In this document: positions 34,127-42,728 of the stretch, piece by piece | Position numbering within the stretch: the stretch's first letter is position 1 | Layout: every line of letters starts with the position of its first letter | Source of the DNA: CAIOGI01 sp964561875 | GTDB lineage: Bacteria > Patescibacteriota > Minisyncoccia > Phycocordibacterales > PALSA-1337 | Length of the DNA stretch: 64,000 nucleotides | Direction: 5' to 3' | Assembly: GCA_964561875.1 (NCBI GenBank) | Contig: CAZLQL010000001.1 | Span: 1-64,000 of the forward strand | Translations under genes and position numbers: made by a program | Notes under the pieces: model-generated | Told to the model about the DNA's origin: nothing | The model's database searches: none | What the model saw: only the letters and a program-made list of their open reading frames with translations

Positions 34127-34914
34127 TAAAGATAGTTTTAGTAGAAGATGATGTATTGTTGTCCAACTTACTTATCGAGAGACTAAGTAAAGAGGGTTTT
34201 CATGTTACATCAGTAACAGACGGAAGGTTTGCTATAGATACTATAAAGAAAGTAAAGCCAGATCTTTTATTGCAAGATCTTATACTGCCTACAGTAGATG
34301 GTTATGAGATTTTAGATATAAAAAGAAAAGATAATTCAATAAAAAATATACCAGTGATAGTTATTTCAAATTCAGGTCAACCAGTTGAAATAAAACATCT
34401 TGTGGAAAGGGGAGTTAATGATTATTTTATAAAAGCTGAATTAGATCTAAATGAGATAGTTGAAAGAATAAGAGCTGTTTTAGATTTGAAGTATAAAGAT
34501 AAAGGTAATATTTCAAGATGGCAAGACTTAACAGGTAAAACTTTACTATGGATAGAAGATGATCCTCTAGTAGATGATGTATTAAGACAAAAGTTGTGTG
34601 ATATAAAAGTTGAAATAGTTCAGGTTCCTGATGGTAAAAGTGCATTTAAATTTTTAAAAGATAAAAAACCTAGTATTATAATTTTAGATATTGTTTTACC
34701 TGATATGAGTGGATTAGATTTTCTTGAAAGAGTAAAGATTGCTTCTGATACTAAAGATATACCTGTGCTTATTTTATCCAATATGAATAGTGAAAATGAG
34801 TACGAAAATTCTATAAAGCTAGGTGCTTCAGATTATTTGGTAAAATCTACTCATTCAATAGATCAAGTTATAACAAAGATAAATGATATTATTCGTATCT
34901 CAGAGCTTCGATAG
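34123..34914 (+). CDS. Double-receiver response regulator
   Basis: A 263-residue protein made of two REC domains and nothing else. Domain 1: VLVEDDVLL acid pair, phospho-Asp in LLLQDLILPTVDG (near residue 52), Ser in VISNSG and Lys in YFIKAE. Domain 2: WIEDDPLVD, phospho-Asp in IIILDIVLPDMSG (near 188), LSNMNS and YLVKST. With no DNA-binding or enzyme output, it likely acts by protein contact or as a phosphate relay. The convergent MacB-like gene ends within its last codons (34889-34914). Confidence 0.9.
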   Translation: MIKIVLVEDDVLLSNLLIERLSKEGFHVTSVTDGRFAIDTIKKVKPDLLLQDLILPTVDGYEILDIKRKDNSIKNIPVIVISNSGQPVEIKHLVERGVNDYFIKAELDLNEIVERIRAVLDLKYKDKGNISRWQDLTGKTLLWIEDDPLVDDVLRQKLCDIKVEIVQVPDGKSAFKFLKDKKPSIIILDIVLPDMSGLDFLERVKIASDTKDIPVLILSNMNSENEYENSIKLGASDYLVKSTHSIDQVITKINDIIRISELR

Positions 34915-36100
34915 GATTTAGATTGGAAGCTCTTCTTGCTGGATAGTATCCAAATATTATTCCTATAAAAGCAGATACTCCGAATGCTAAGAAAATAGAA
35001 GGTATAGATATAGATGTTTGTATAATTCCAAGTTTTGAAACAATAAGTGCTACAGCTATTCCGAGTATTACACCTATAGTTCCACCAGTGAAAGTAAGTG
35101 CAATAGCTTCAGCTAAAAATTGTAGATTAATATCTTTCTTTTTTGCTCCAATAGCTTTTCTCAAACCTATCTCTCTAGTTCTTTCGGTAACTGTGGTTAA
35201 CATCATATTCATAATTCCTATTCCTCCAACCACAAGAGATATGCTTGCTATAGCGGATAAGAACAGGGTAAAGGCAGTAGTTATTTGTGTAAGTGCACCC
35301 AGTATATCTGCTTGAGATATGACAGAAAAGTCTGGTTCACTCACTCTATGTTTTTCTATTATAAGGGCTGTAGCCTGAGCTTGTATGCTAGGCATATCAT
35401 CTTTATTCTCTACACTCACAGCTATTGATGATAGATAATCAACACCAGTCAAAATCTTTTGCATCGTAGATAAAGGTACAAAAACCATATCATCATGATT
35501 TGCAAAACCAGCTCCACCTTTTACTTCAAGCACCCCAATTACTTTAAATATAACTCCATTTATTCTTACAGTCTTTCCTAATGCATCATTTTCCCCAAAT
35601 AGATCTTTTGCAACCGTAGCTCCTAAAACTGCCACTTTTGAGAGACTATTCATTTGGTTTTCATTGTAGTACGAACCAGAACTCATTTTCATATTTCTAA
35701 TCACAGCATACTCAGGAACAGTACCAATTACAGTTGAATTTGTATTGTTACCAGTTGATGAAACTATCTGGAATCTTCTATCAAGCTCTGGTGCAACCAT
35801 AGAAACACCATCAATCGTTTTGATTATTTCTGAATCCTCATTTTTTAGACTTTGCGCTGCACCTCTACCGGATGAAACTATACCTCTACCTGGTTGTAGA
35901 GCTCCTGGGTATATAGTCAAAAGATTTGAACCCAAACCTTCTATACTGGATTGTATAGAAGCTTGAGCTCCTTGACCTATAGATATCATAGCTATAACAG
36001 AACTTATTCCTATTATTATTCCTAGCATGGTTAATCCAGATCTGACTTTATTTGCAGATAGGGAAGTATAAGTTTCGTGTAGTATATCTAGTGTTGTCAT
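34889..36100 (-). CDS. MacB-type ABC permease
   Basis: A 403-residue permease with the MacB topology: one N-terminal TM (GLTMLGIIIGISSVIAMISIGQGA), a large periplasmic domain (about 45-270) and three C-terminal TMs. The family end ARRASNLNPIEALRYE is intact. With the ATPase and membrane-fusion protein it forms a tripartite-like efflux or export system in one minus-strand operon (MFP, ATPase, permease). Substrate unknown. Confidence 0.92.
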   Translation of the reverse strand: MTTLDILHETYTSLSANKVRSGLTMLGIIIGISSVIAMISIGQGAQASIQSSIEGLGSNLLTIYPGALQPGRGIVSSGRGAAQSLKNEDSEIIKTIDGVSMVAPELDRRFQIVSSTGNNTNSTVIGTVPEYAVIRNMKMSSGSYYNENQMNSLSKVAVLGATVAKDLFGENDALGKTVRINGVIFKVIGVLEVKGGAGFANHDDMVFVPLSTMQKILTGVDYLSSIAVSVENKDDMPSIQAQATALIIEKHRVSEPDFSVISQADILGALTQITTAFTLFLSAIASISLVVGGIGIMNMMLTTVTERTREIGLRKAIGAKKKDINLQFLAEAIALTFTGGTIGVILGIAVALIVSKLGIIQTSISIPSIFLAFGVSAFIGIIFGYYPARRASNLNPIEALRYE

Positions 36101-36104
36101 TTTT

Positions 36105-36824
36105 TTAATTTATTTCATTAAACTTTGCTACTCTTTTTGATCTATTCTTTTTATCTTCCAATATCTCTCCGTCTTTTATAAAAATAATTCTATCTGCATG
36201 TTCTGCAACATCATGTTCATGAGTTATGAGTATTATGGTTCTACCTTCTTTTTCATTTAATCTCTGAAATGTTGCAAGTACTGTTTCTCCAGTCTTGGAA
36301 TCTAGGTTTCCTGTAGGTTCATCCGCAAGTATAAGTCTAGGATCGTTTACCAAAGCTCTTGCTATAGCGACTCTTTGTATCTGGCCACCAGAAAGTTCAT
36401 TGGACATGTGGTTGAAGTGAGTTTCTGGTAATCCAACAGAGTGTAGAGATTTTCTAGCTCGTTCCTCTCTTTCTTTTTCTGGCACCCCAGCATATACAAG
36501 AGGGAGTACAACATTTCTTATAACAGTTGTTCTTGGTAAGAGGTTAAATGATTGAAAGACGAAACCGATCATATTTCTCCTTATATTAGCCAATTCATCA
36601 TCTGTAAGTTTTGATAAGTCTTTATTATCAAGTATGTATCTTCCCGTACTTGGTGTGTCTAGTGCTCCCAGTATGTGCATCATGGTAGATTTTCCAGATC
36701 CAGAAGGACCCATAATAGCAACAAATTCTCCTTCTTTTATATCAAAGCTCACACCTTTAAGTGCTCTAAAACCTTTATCACCCACACCCTTATATGTTTT
36801 TGTGACTTTATTTATTTCTATCAT
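36105..36824 (-). CDS. MacB/LolD-type ABC ATPase
   Basis: A 239-residue ATPase: GPSGSGKSTMMHILG Walker A, VFQSFNLLPR Q-loop, ELSGGQIQRVAIARAL signature, LILADEPTGNLD Walker B and ITHEHDVAEHADR H-loop. The sequence and the partners place it in the LolD/MacB-ATPase group. It starts 6 nt after the fusion-protein stop, and its stop lies 4 nt before the permease start. Confidence 0.93.
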   Translation of the reverse strand: MIEINKVTKTYKGVGDKGFRALKGVSFDIKEGEFVAIMGPSGSGKSTMMHILGALDTPSTGRYILDNKDLSKLTDDELANIRRNMIGFVFQSFNLLPRTTVIRNVVLPLVYAGVPEKEREERARKSLHSVGLPETHFNHMSNELSGGQIQRVAIARALVNDPRLILADEPTGNLDSKTGETVLATFQRLNEKEGRTIILITHEHDVAEHADRIIFIKDGEILEDKKNRSKRVAKFNEIN

Positions 36825-36830
36825 TTATTG

Positions 36831-38504
36831 TTATTTACTTACTCTAACTCCACTGACACCTCGAGAGTTATTGTTTGAACCAAATATACTTGGTGCATTC
36901 GAAGGAGCTTTTACAGGTGTTCCAATTATTGTTCTTATAACTATAATATCTCCTTCATTTAGACCTGATATAACCTCAGTCTCGGTATCATTTGTTATTC
37001 CTATCTCTATATTTTGTTGTCTTGGGGCTGTACTAGAAGTTATTCCCACACCTCCTTTTGTTGTAGCAGGGTATTGCTTATCAAAAGTTTCAATATATGA
37101 AGTTTTACCTCTTGTTTTTATCGCACTGTTTGGAATTATCAATATATTTTCTTTACTGTCTGTTATAATTTCTGCACTTACACTCATACCTGGACGAACT
37201 CTTGGATCTTGTTTATCTAGAGTTATCTCTGCTGAGTATGTGACAACACCTTGATTCATAGTTCCGACGATATCTAGTTTTGTCACCTCACCACTTATTG
37301 TAAGATCATTCACTGCATCAAAAGTCATTTTTGATTTTTGACCGACTTTAACCTTTGAAGCATCCACTTCATTTAATGATATAGTAGCTATTTGTTTTTT
37401 TGTTATTAATGTTGCCACTACTCCGCTAGCAGAATCACCCTTTTTTACATTTATTTTTGCAACTATTCCATCGATAGGAGCTTTAACAAAATAATTTTCA
37501 TAATTGTATTGCTTTTGTTTTAAGTTTAAAGCCTCAGACTTTATATCTAGCTCATCTGCCCCTGATTCTATTTTAATTAAATTTTCATTCTTTTCATTTA
37601 CATCAAGTTTTGCGCTTGCTATAGCATTTTTCGCAGATAACAATGCATCTATATCGCTACTTACTTTTAGTGACCAAGATGATATATCTGTTTGGGCTAG
37701 TGATAAACCTGACTGAGTCTGTGTCGTTCCGTACTGACTTATATAGTCTGCAGCAGATTTTGCATCCTTCACAACCTGTGCCAATTCTCTCATCACTAGA
37801 TATGTATTTCCAACTATTGATTCTATTTCTTCTTTTGAACTATTTGTACTAAAAGATTTGTAAGAGGGAAGTAATGCTTCGTATCTTGCTTTTGCTTTTA
37901 TATAGTCATCAAGAGTTGTTTTTCTGTACTGACTTTCTACAGTAGAGTATTGTTTTTGATCGCTTAGGAAACCACTTGAATTATTTAACATTGAATCAAT
38001 ACTGTTTATTATACTTGGAGCATCCAGAAAAGCTCCCAATACACTACTATATCCATCCCCGTATGCTTTCTTTTCTGAATCTTTTGCACTTTCTAGTGAG
38101 CTCTGTGCCTGTAGTAAAGATACTTTGTCTGCTGGCTTTGTAAGTTTTTGATAAGCGATTTTAGCACTTTCCAATGCAATCTCAGCATCTCTTCCATCAA
38201 GTTGTATTATGGTTGTACCAGCTTTTACTTCCTGACCCTCTTTTATTGGTATGTTTATCACATCTGCAGTTACTTTTGCTTTTAGATCGATTTGGTTTGA
38301 GGTTGATATCTGTCCGGTACCAGTAACTGTAGATGATATACTTCCAGTTTTTACTGTCCCTAGGAAATACTGACTACTCACATTCTTTCCTGTGAGGGAA
38401 GTGATTGTGTAATAAATTGAAATTATTAATACAATAGCAATTATAAAGCTGGTTTTTTTATAATTTAATGCGAGCCTCTTTAAATTTACAAAGTTTTTTT
38501 TCAT
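36831..38504 (-). CDS. MacA/HlyD-type membrane fusion protein
   Basis: A 557-residue periplasmic adaptor. One N-terminal TM anchor (TSFIIAIVLIISIYYTITSL), then a lipoyl/barrel half (VKAGTTIIQLDG), a long helical hairpin (about 120-325) and the second lipoyl half (VKAPIDGIVAKINVKKGDS), followed by beta-barrel regions (VRPGMSVSAEI). Longer than MacA (about 370) because of an expanded hairpin rich in Ser/Ala. First gene of the efflux operon. A TAGGAT sequence ends 7 nt before the ATG. Confidence 0.9.
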   Translation of the reverse strand: MKKNFVNLKRLALNYKKTSFIIAIVLIISIYYTITSLTGKNVSSQYFLGTVKTGSISSTVTGTGQISTSNQIDLKAKVTADVINIPIKEGQEVKAGTTIIQLDGRDAEIALESAKIAYQKLTKPADKVSLLQAQSSLESAKDSEKKAYGDGYSSVLGAFLDAPSIINSIDSMLNNSSGFLSDQKQYSTVESQYRKTTLDDYIKAKARYEALLPSYKSFSTNSSKEEIESIVGNTYLVMRELAQVVKDAKSAADYISQYGTTQTQSGLSLAQTDISSWSLKVSSDIDALLSAKNAIASAKLDVNEKNENLIKIESGADELDIKSEALNLKQKQYNYENYFVKAPIDGIVAKINVKKGDSASGVVATLITKKQIATISLNEVDASKVKVGQKSKMTFDAVNDLTISGEVTKLDIVGTMNQGVVTYSAEITLDKQDPRVRPGMSVSAEIITDSKENILIIPNSAIKTRGKTSYIETFDKQYPATTKGGVGITSSTAPRQQNIEIGITNDTETEVISGLNEGDIIVIRTIIGTPVKAPSNAPSIFGSNNNSRGVSGVRVSK

Positions 38505-38556
38505 ATGTTTGATCCTATTATAACATCCACACCAGCAGTATTGTTACAATTACCTA

Positions 38557-38586
38557 TTGACTTACAGCATATTTATGTGCTATAAT
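38557..38586 (+). promoter_or_regulatory. Promoter of the hairpin-rich lipoprotein gene
   Basis: TTGACT (38557-38562), an 18-nt spacer and TATAAT (38581-38586). The ATG at 38595 is 8 nt after the -10, so the transcript starts at or next to the start codon. Confidence 0.75.
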
Positions 38587-38594
38587 ATGAACAT

Positions 38595-39023
38595 ATGAGA
38601 TCTTTGATTTGTGGGTTTTTGCTGAGTCTTTTTGTCTCTGGGTGCGGAACTCAAAATTGGTCCGCACGGATGCCCCTCGATCCCATCGGGGCATCTAGCT
38701 TGCCCGAAACTCGGGCAAGCTACTCCTCCCGCACCGTCGGCTTCGACGGTCGGGAGGAGGTGCACCAATCGGTAAACCGTCAGGACGTTCAAACGTACTA
38801 CGGACAAACGCAGTCAGGGGGAATCACCCCTGTGACTGTTGTGGTAGATACTCAATACGAGTATCACTATACAAACAACACTCCACGGTACTATAGTGTA
38901 CCCGGGTACACTATAGATCCAAATGGGCCAAAAGGTGGATACATACAGGGTACAATCCCTCTCATCCCCCGAGAAATCCCTGCAACACAAAAGATGTTGC
39001 ATGACAAAATCAAAGGGAAATGA
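38595..39023 (+). CDS. Putative lipoprotein; gene full of inverted repeats
   Basis: A 142-residue ORF beginning with a lipoprotein signal (MRSLICGFLLSLFVSGCGTQ; lipobox VSGC, Cys 17). The mature part is Ser/Thr/Tyr/Pro-rich, probably disordered, and unrecognised. Beyond the signal peptide the DNA is a chain of about ten inverted repeats: 38642/38661, 38669/38688, 38697/38711 (11-bp arms), 38723/38751, 38770-38779, 38785-38796, 38811/38827, 38847/38859, a perfect 26-bp palindrome at 38891-38916, and 38982/38995. GC is much higher than in neighbouring genes. Coding and RNA-structural roles may coexist. Confidence 0.65.
   Translation: MRSLICGFLLSLFVSGCGTQNWSARMPLDPIGASSLPETRASYSSRTVGFDGREEVHQSVNRQDVQTYYGQTQSGGITPVTVVVDTQYEYHYTNNTPRYYSVPGYTIDPNGPKGGYIQGTIPLIPREIPATQKMLHDKIKGK
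38642..39000 (+). repeat. Chain of about ten adjacent hairpins
   Basis: Successive inverted repeats with arms of 4-13 bp and short loops cover most of this stretch, almost end to end. The longest are TAGCTTGCCCGA-type arms with a 3-nt loop at 38697-38721 and the palindrome centred on CCCGGG at 38903. The chain starts only after the signal-peptide codons. Confidence 0.85.
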
Positions 39024-39037
39024 CCAACATTTTCCAC

Positions 39038-39072
39038 ATCGAGCTAGGCTTTGCTTAGCTCGATTTTGTTTT
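39038..39072 (+). terminator. Intrinsic terminator after the lipoprotein gene
   Basis: ATCGAGCTAGGC pairs with GCTTAGCTCGAT around a 3-nt loop, followed by TTTGTTTTG. Confidence 0.85.
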
Positions 39073-39140
39073 GTCTATACTTGTTGATCTGTAAAACTAA
39101 ATAATATTTTAAACAATATAAAATATGGTAGTATTTCTTT

Positions 39141-39578
39141 ATGAAAACTATCGTATCAAAATCAATACAAGAGACACAGATATTTGCAGAACAATATATA
39201 AAGTCTTTATCTATTAAGGATGATGAAGCTAATGTTATAGGGTTATATGGAAATCTCGGCTCAGGAAAGACGGCATTTACAAAATGTCTGGCAAAGGAAC
39301 TAGGAATAGATGAGGTTATAACAAGTCCAACATTTGTTATTATGAAAATATACGAAACAAAACATAGTGATTTTAAAAGATTGATTCATATAGATGCATA
39401 TAGACTTGAAAGTGGTAGGGAATTACAAACATTAGATTTTGAATCTCTAGTAAGAAATAAAAATAATCTAATTGTTATAGAGTGGCCAGAAAATGTAAAA
39501 GATATTTTAAATCTTGATCATAAAAAGATACATTGTAATTTTATAGATGAAAATACTAGGCAATATGATGTAGAATAG
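39141..39578 (+). CDS. tsaE: tRNA t6A biosynthesis ATPase TsaE
   Basis: A 145-residue P-loop protein that works with TsaB, TsaC and TsaD to make N6-threonylcarbamoyladenosine at position 37 of ANN-decoding tRNAs. Walker A is LYGNLGSGKTAFTKCLA; the family motifs SPTFVIMKIYE, HIDAYRL and VIEWPENV follow. Length is typical. TAGTAT (39129-39134) ends 6 nt before the ATG. polA starts 4 nt after the stop. Confidence 0.94.
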   Translation: MKTIVSKSIQETQIFAEQYIKSLSIKDDEANVIGLYGNLGSGKTAFTKCLAKELGIDEVITSPTFVIMKIYETKHSDFKRLIHIDAYRLESGRELQTLDFESLVRNKNNLIVIEWPENVKDILNLDHKKIHCNFIDENTRQYDVE

Positions 39579-39582
39579 CTAT

Positions 39583-41973
39583 ATGGTAAAGAAAAGACTA
39601 ATACTACTAGATTCACATGCAATACTACATAGGGCATACCATGCACTACCAGATTTTGCTTCCAAAAAAGGTGAGCCAACTGGGGCACTATATGGTCTTG
39701 TAGCTATGCTTATAAAGATAATTGAAGATTTGAAGCCTGACTATATAGTGGCTTGTTATGATCTACCAGGACCTACATACAGACATGAAGCATATAAAGA
39801 ATATAAAGCTCAGAGGAAAAGTATGGAGGATGCATTGGCTACACAGATCAATCGCTCAAGGGATATATTTAAAGTATTTAATGTACCAATTTACGATAAA
39901 CCTGGATTTGAAGCAGATGATATGCTCGGAACTATTTCGGAAGTTGCAAATAAAGATAAAGATTTGGAAATAATAATTGCTTCGGGAGATATGGATACAA
40001 TGCAATTGATAAAAGGAGAAAAAATAAAAGTTTATACTTTGAAAAAGGGAATAAAGGATACTATTTTATATGATGAAAAAGCAGTAAAAGAAAGATTTGG
40101 TTTCGGTCCAGAATTATTGCCAGACTATAAGGGACTAAGAGGTGATCCCTCAGACAATATCATAGGTATAAAAGGAATAGGAGAAAAGACTGCAAGTACA
40201 CTTATTTCAAACTTAGGAACAATCGAAGATATTTATAAAAAACTAGAAAAGGATAAAAAAGATGATTATAAATCATTCAAGAAATTTGGTATTACTGATC
40301 GAATAATAAAACTTTTAGAAGAAGGTAAAGAAGAAGCTGAATTTAGTAAAATGCTTGCAACAATCAGAAAAGATGCGCCTATAGATTTTAAATTACCTGA
40401 AAAAGAATTTAAACAAGGTGTAGATAGAGAAGCGGTAAAAAATTTATTTAATGAATTAGATTTTAGAACTTTGGGAATTCGTTTTGCAAATGTTCTTGAT
40501 GGTAAAACAAGTATGGATAATACTGAAGTTGAGGACAAAAAAACTATAGATATAGATGAAATTACAAAAGATATTTCAAAAGATGATATCGAGAAAACTT
40601 CTCTAGCACTTTGGATTATAGATTCAAATAGAACAAATCCAAGTGCAGAAGAAATATTGGAATATACAAAGGTAAATGACTTTAAAAAGGCTACTGATAT
40701 TGTATTTAAAGAACTCGATAAAAGAGGTCTAAGAAAAGTTTATGAAGATATAGAAATGCCTCTTATTCCTGTTATAAATAAAATGGAAGAGAAAGGGGTA
40801 AAGATCGATGTTGATTTACTTAAAGATTTATCAAAAAAATATCATAAGACTCTTGATTCACTCGAGAAAAAGATTTGGGAATTGTCTGGTGTGGAATTTA
40901 ATATAAATTCTCCAAAACAACTAGGTGAAGTTCTGTTTGATAAATTACAACTTACTGCAAAAGGTCTCAAAAAGACAGAGGGGGGAGCGCGTTCGACCAG
41001 AGAGTCTGAACTTGAGAAACTTCGTGATGCACACCCAGTTGTGCCACTACTTTTTGAATATAGAGAATTACAAAAACTTTTATCAACATATATAGATGTT
41101 ATACCGACTTTAGTTGATAGTAATAACAGACTTCATGCAGACTTTATATCCTCAGGAAGTGCAACTGGACGTATGGCTAGTCAAAATCCAGGAATTCAAA
41201 ATATACCTATAAAAACAGAACTTGGAAAAGTAATAAGAAATGCTTTTATAGCAGAAAAAGGATTCAAAATAGTTGCATTGGACTATGCACAAATCGAACT
41301 TAGAATCGCAGCTTTTATATCTGGCGATGAAAAATTGATAGAGATATTTAAACAAGGTGAGGATGTACACAAATCTGTAGCAAGCAGAGTTTTCGGAGTT
41401 CCACTTGATAAAGTTGATTCAGAAATGAGACGCAGAGCAAAAATAATAAATTTCGGAATACTTTATGGTATGGGTGTAAATGCTTTAAGACAAAACTTGG
41501 GTACAGATAGAAAAGAAGCACAAGAATTTTATAACAATTATTTTGCAACATTTAATGGTCTTGCGAAATATCTTGATGAAGTAAAAGCTGATGCTGAAAG
41601 AAAAGGGTATACAGAAACATTTTTTGGTAGAAGAAGATATTTTGAAGGGATAAATTCAAAGATTCCATTTATAAAAGCGATGGCAGAAAGAATGGCTATA
41701 AATGCACCATTTCAAGGAACAAATGCAGACATTATAAAGATTGCTATGAAAAAAGTGTATGATTTTATCATTGAAAATAAATATGAAAATGATGTATTTT
41801 TGGTATTGCAAGTTCATGATGAATTGGTGTACGAAATAAAACAAAGTGTAGTTTCAAAAGTTGTTCCTGAGATAAAAAGGATAATGGAAAATATAATACC
41901 TCTAGAGCAAACAAAAGGTGTAAAACTTATAGTAGCAGAAGAAACAGGGGATAATTGGGGTGAATTAAAATAG
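39583..41973 (+). CDS. polA: DNA polymerase I, without a recognisable 3'-5' exonuclease
   Basis: A 796-residue family A polymerase for repair and primer removal. The 5'-3' exonuclease/FEN domain spans residues 1-300 (LLDSHAILHRAYHALP, KPGFEADDMLGT, GDMDTMQL, GIKGIGEKTA). The polymerase domain has motif A VALDYAQIELR (Asp near 566), motif B RRRAKIINFGILYG and motif C LQVHDELVYE (Asp near 745). Between them only about 80 residues remain with no exonuclease motifs, so proofreading is probably absent. Within tsaE-polA-holA-trpS. Confidence 0.95.
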   Translation: MVKKRLILLDSHAILHRAYHALPDFASKKGEPTGALYGLVAMLIKIIEDLKPDYIVACYDLPGPTYRHEAYKEYKAQRKSMEDALATQINRSRDIFKVFNVPIYDKPGFEADDMLGTISEVANKDKDLEIIIASGDMDTMQLIKGEKIKVYTLKKGIKDTILYDEKAVKERFGFGPELLPDYKGLRGDPSDNIIGIKGIGEKTASTLISNLGTIEDIYKKLEKDKKDDYKSFKKFGITDRIIKLLEEGKEEAEFSKMLATIRKDAPIDFKLPEKEFKQGVDREAVKNLFNELDFRTLGIRFANVLDGKTSMDNTEVEDKKTIDIDEITKDISKDDIEKTSLALWIIDSNRTNPSAEEILEYTKVNDFKKATDIVFKELDKRGLRKVYEDIEMPLIPVINKMEEKGVKIDVDLLKDLSKKYHKTLDSLEKKIWELSGVEFNINSPKQLGEVLFDKLQLTAKGLKKTEGGARSTRESELEKLRDAHPVVPLLFEYRELQKLLSTYIDVIPTLVDSNNRLHADFISSGSATGRMASQNPGIQNIPIKTELGKVIRNAFIAEKGFKIVALDYAQIELRIAAFISGDEKLIEIFKQGEDVHKSVASRVFGVPLDKVDSEMRRRAKIINFGILYGMGVNALRQNLGTDRKEAQEFYNNYFATFNGLAKYLDEVKADAERKGYTETFFGRRRYFEGINSKIPFIKAMAERMAINAPFQGTNADIIKIAMKKVYDFIIENKYENDVFLVLQVHDELVYEIKQSVVSKVVPEIKRIMENIIPLEQTKGVKLIVAEETGDNWGELK

Positions 41974-41979
41974 TATAAA

Positions 41980-42714
41980 ATGATAATTTTTATTCACGGT
42001 GAAGACACAGATAAGTCACGAAAAAAGGCTCATGAGCTTATAGATAACTTGCGAAAAAAGAAACCTGATGCAAGTTTTTTCAAAATAAATGGTGAAAATT
42101 GGAGTGAAGAAATAATATCTGAGTATGCTCTAGGGCAGGGTCTTTTTTCAAATAAATATATAGTTTTTCTAGATAAGGTCTGTGAAAATAAAGATTTGAA
42201 AGATAGTTTTATAGACAAACTGGATGAAATGAAGGATTCAGAAAATGTCTTTATAATCCTTGAGGGTAAATTAGATAAAACAAGTATAACAAAGATAGAA
42301 AAGAGATCAGATAAAGTTCAGTTATTTGAAATTGATACAGATAAAATAGGGAAATTCGGTAAAAAAGATGATTTCAATATATTTTCTTTAGCCGATGCAT
42401 TGGGAAATAGAGATAAAAAGAATCTTTGGATTTTATATAGAATGGCAATAAACAATGGAAAAGTGCCAGAGGAGATTGCGGGTACATTGTTTTGGCAATT
42501 AAAGTCTATGGCAATTGCGAGTAAAGCAAAAGATGCTTCATCCTCAAGTCTTTCGCCTTTTGTATACAATAAATCAAAAAATTATTTAAAAAATTTTAAA
42601 GATGGGGAGATTTATAAAATACTCGAATCACTCATTTCTATTTCTCACGATTCTAGAAGGGGAATAGGAGAAATGGAGACAAGTCTTGAGAGGTGGATAC
42701 TTGAGTCTTTTTGA
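41980..42714 (+). CDS. holA: DNA polymerase III delta subunit (clamp loader)
   Basis: A 244-residue HolA-like protein, shorter than the usual 330-340. It opens with MIIFIHGEDTDKSRKKA, the degenerate P-loop region of delta, has ALGQGLFSNKYIVFLDKV in the middle and a helical collar-type domain near the C-terminus (KNLWILYRMA... FWQLKSMAIAS). It would open the sliding clamp within the clamp loader. Starts 6 nt after polA. Confidence 0.82.
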   Translation: MIIFIHGEDTDKSRKKAHELIDNLRKKKPDASFFKINGENWSEEIISEYALGQGLFSNKYIVFLDKVCENKDLKDSFIDKLDEMKDSENVFIILEGKLDKTSITKIEKRSDKVQLFEIDTDKIGKFGKKDDFNIFSLADALGNRDKKNLWILYRMAINNGKVPEEIAGTLFWQLKSMAIASKAKDASSSSLSPFVYNKSKNYLKNFKDGEIYKILESLISISHDSRRGIGEMETSLERWILESF

Positions 42715-42716
42715 TA

Positions 42717-42722
42717 TATTAT
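42717..42722 (+). promoter_or_regulatory. -10 box TATTAT fixing the trpS start
   Basis: The hexamer ends 6 nt before the ATG at 42729, so the upstream in-frame ATG at 42711, which lies before the box, is not used. Confidence 0.6.
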
Positions 42723-42728
42723 AGTCAT

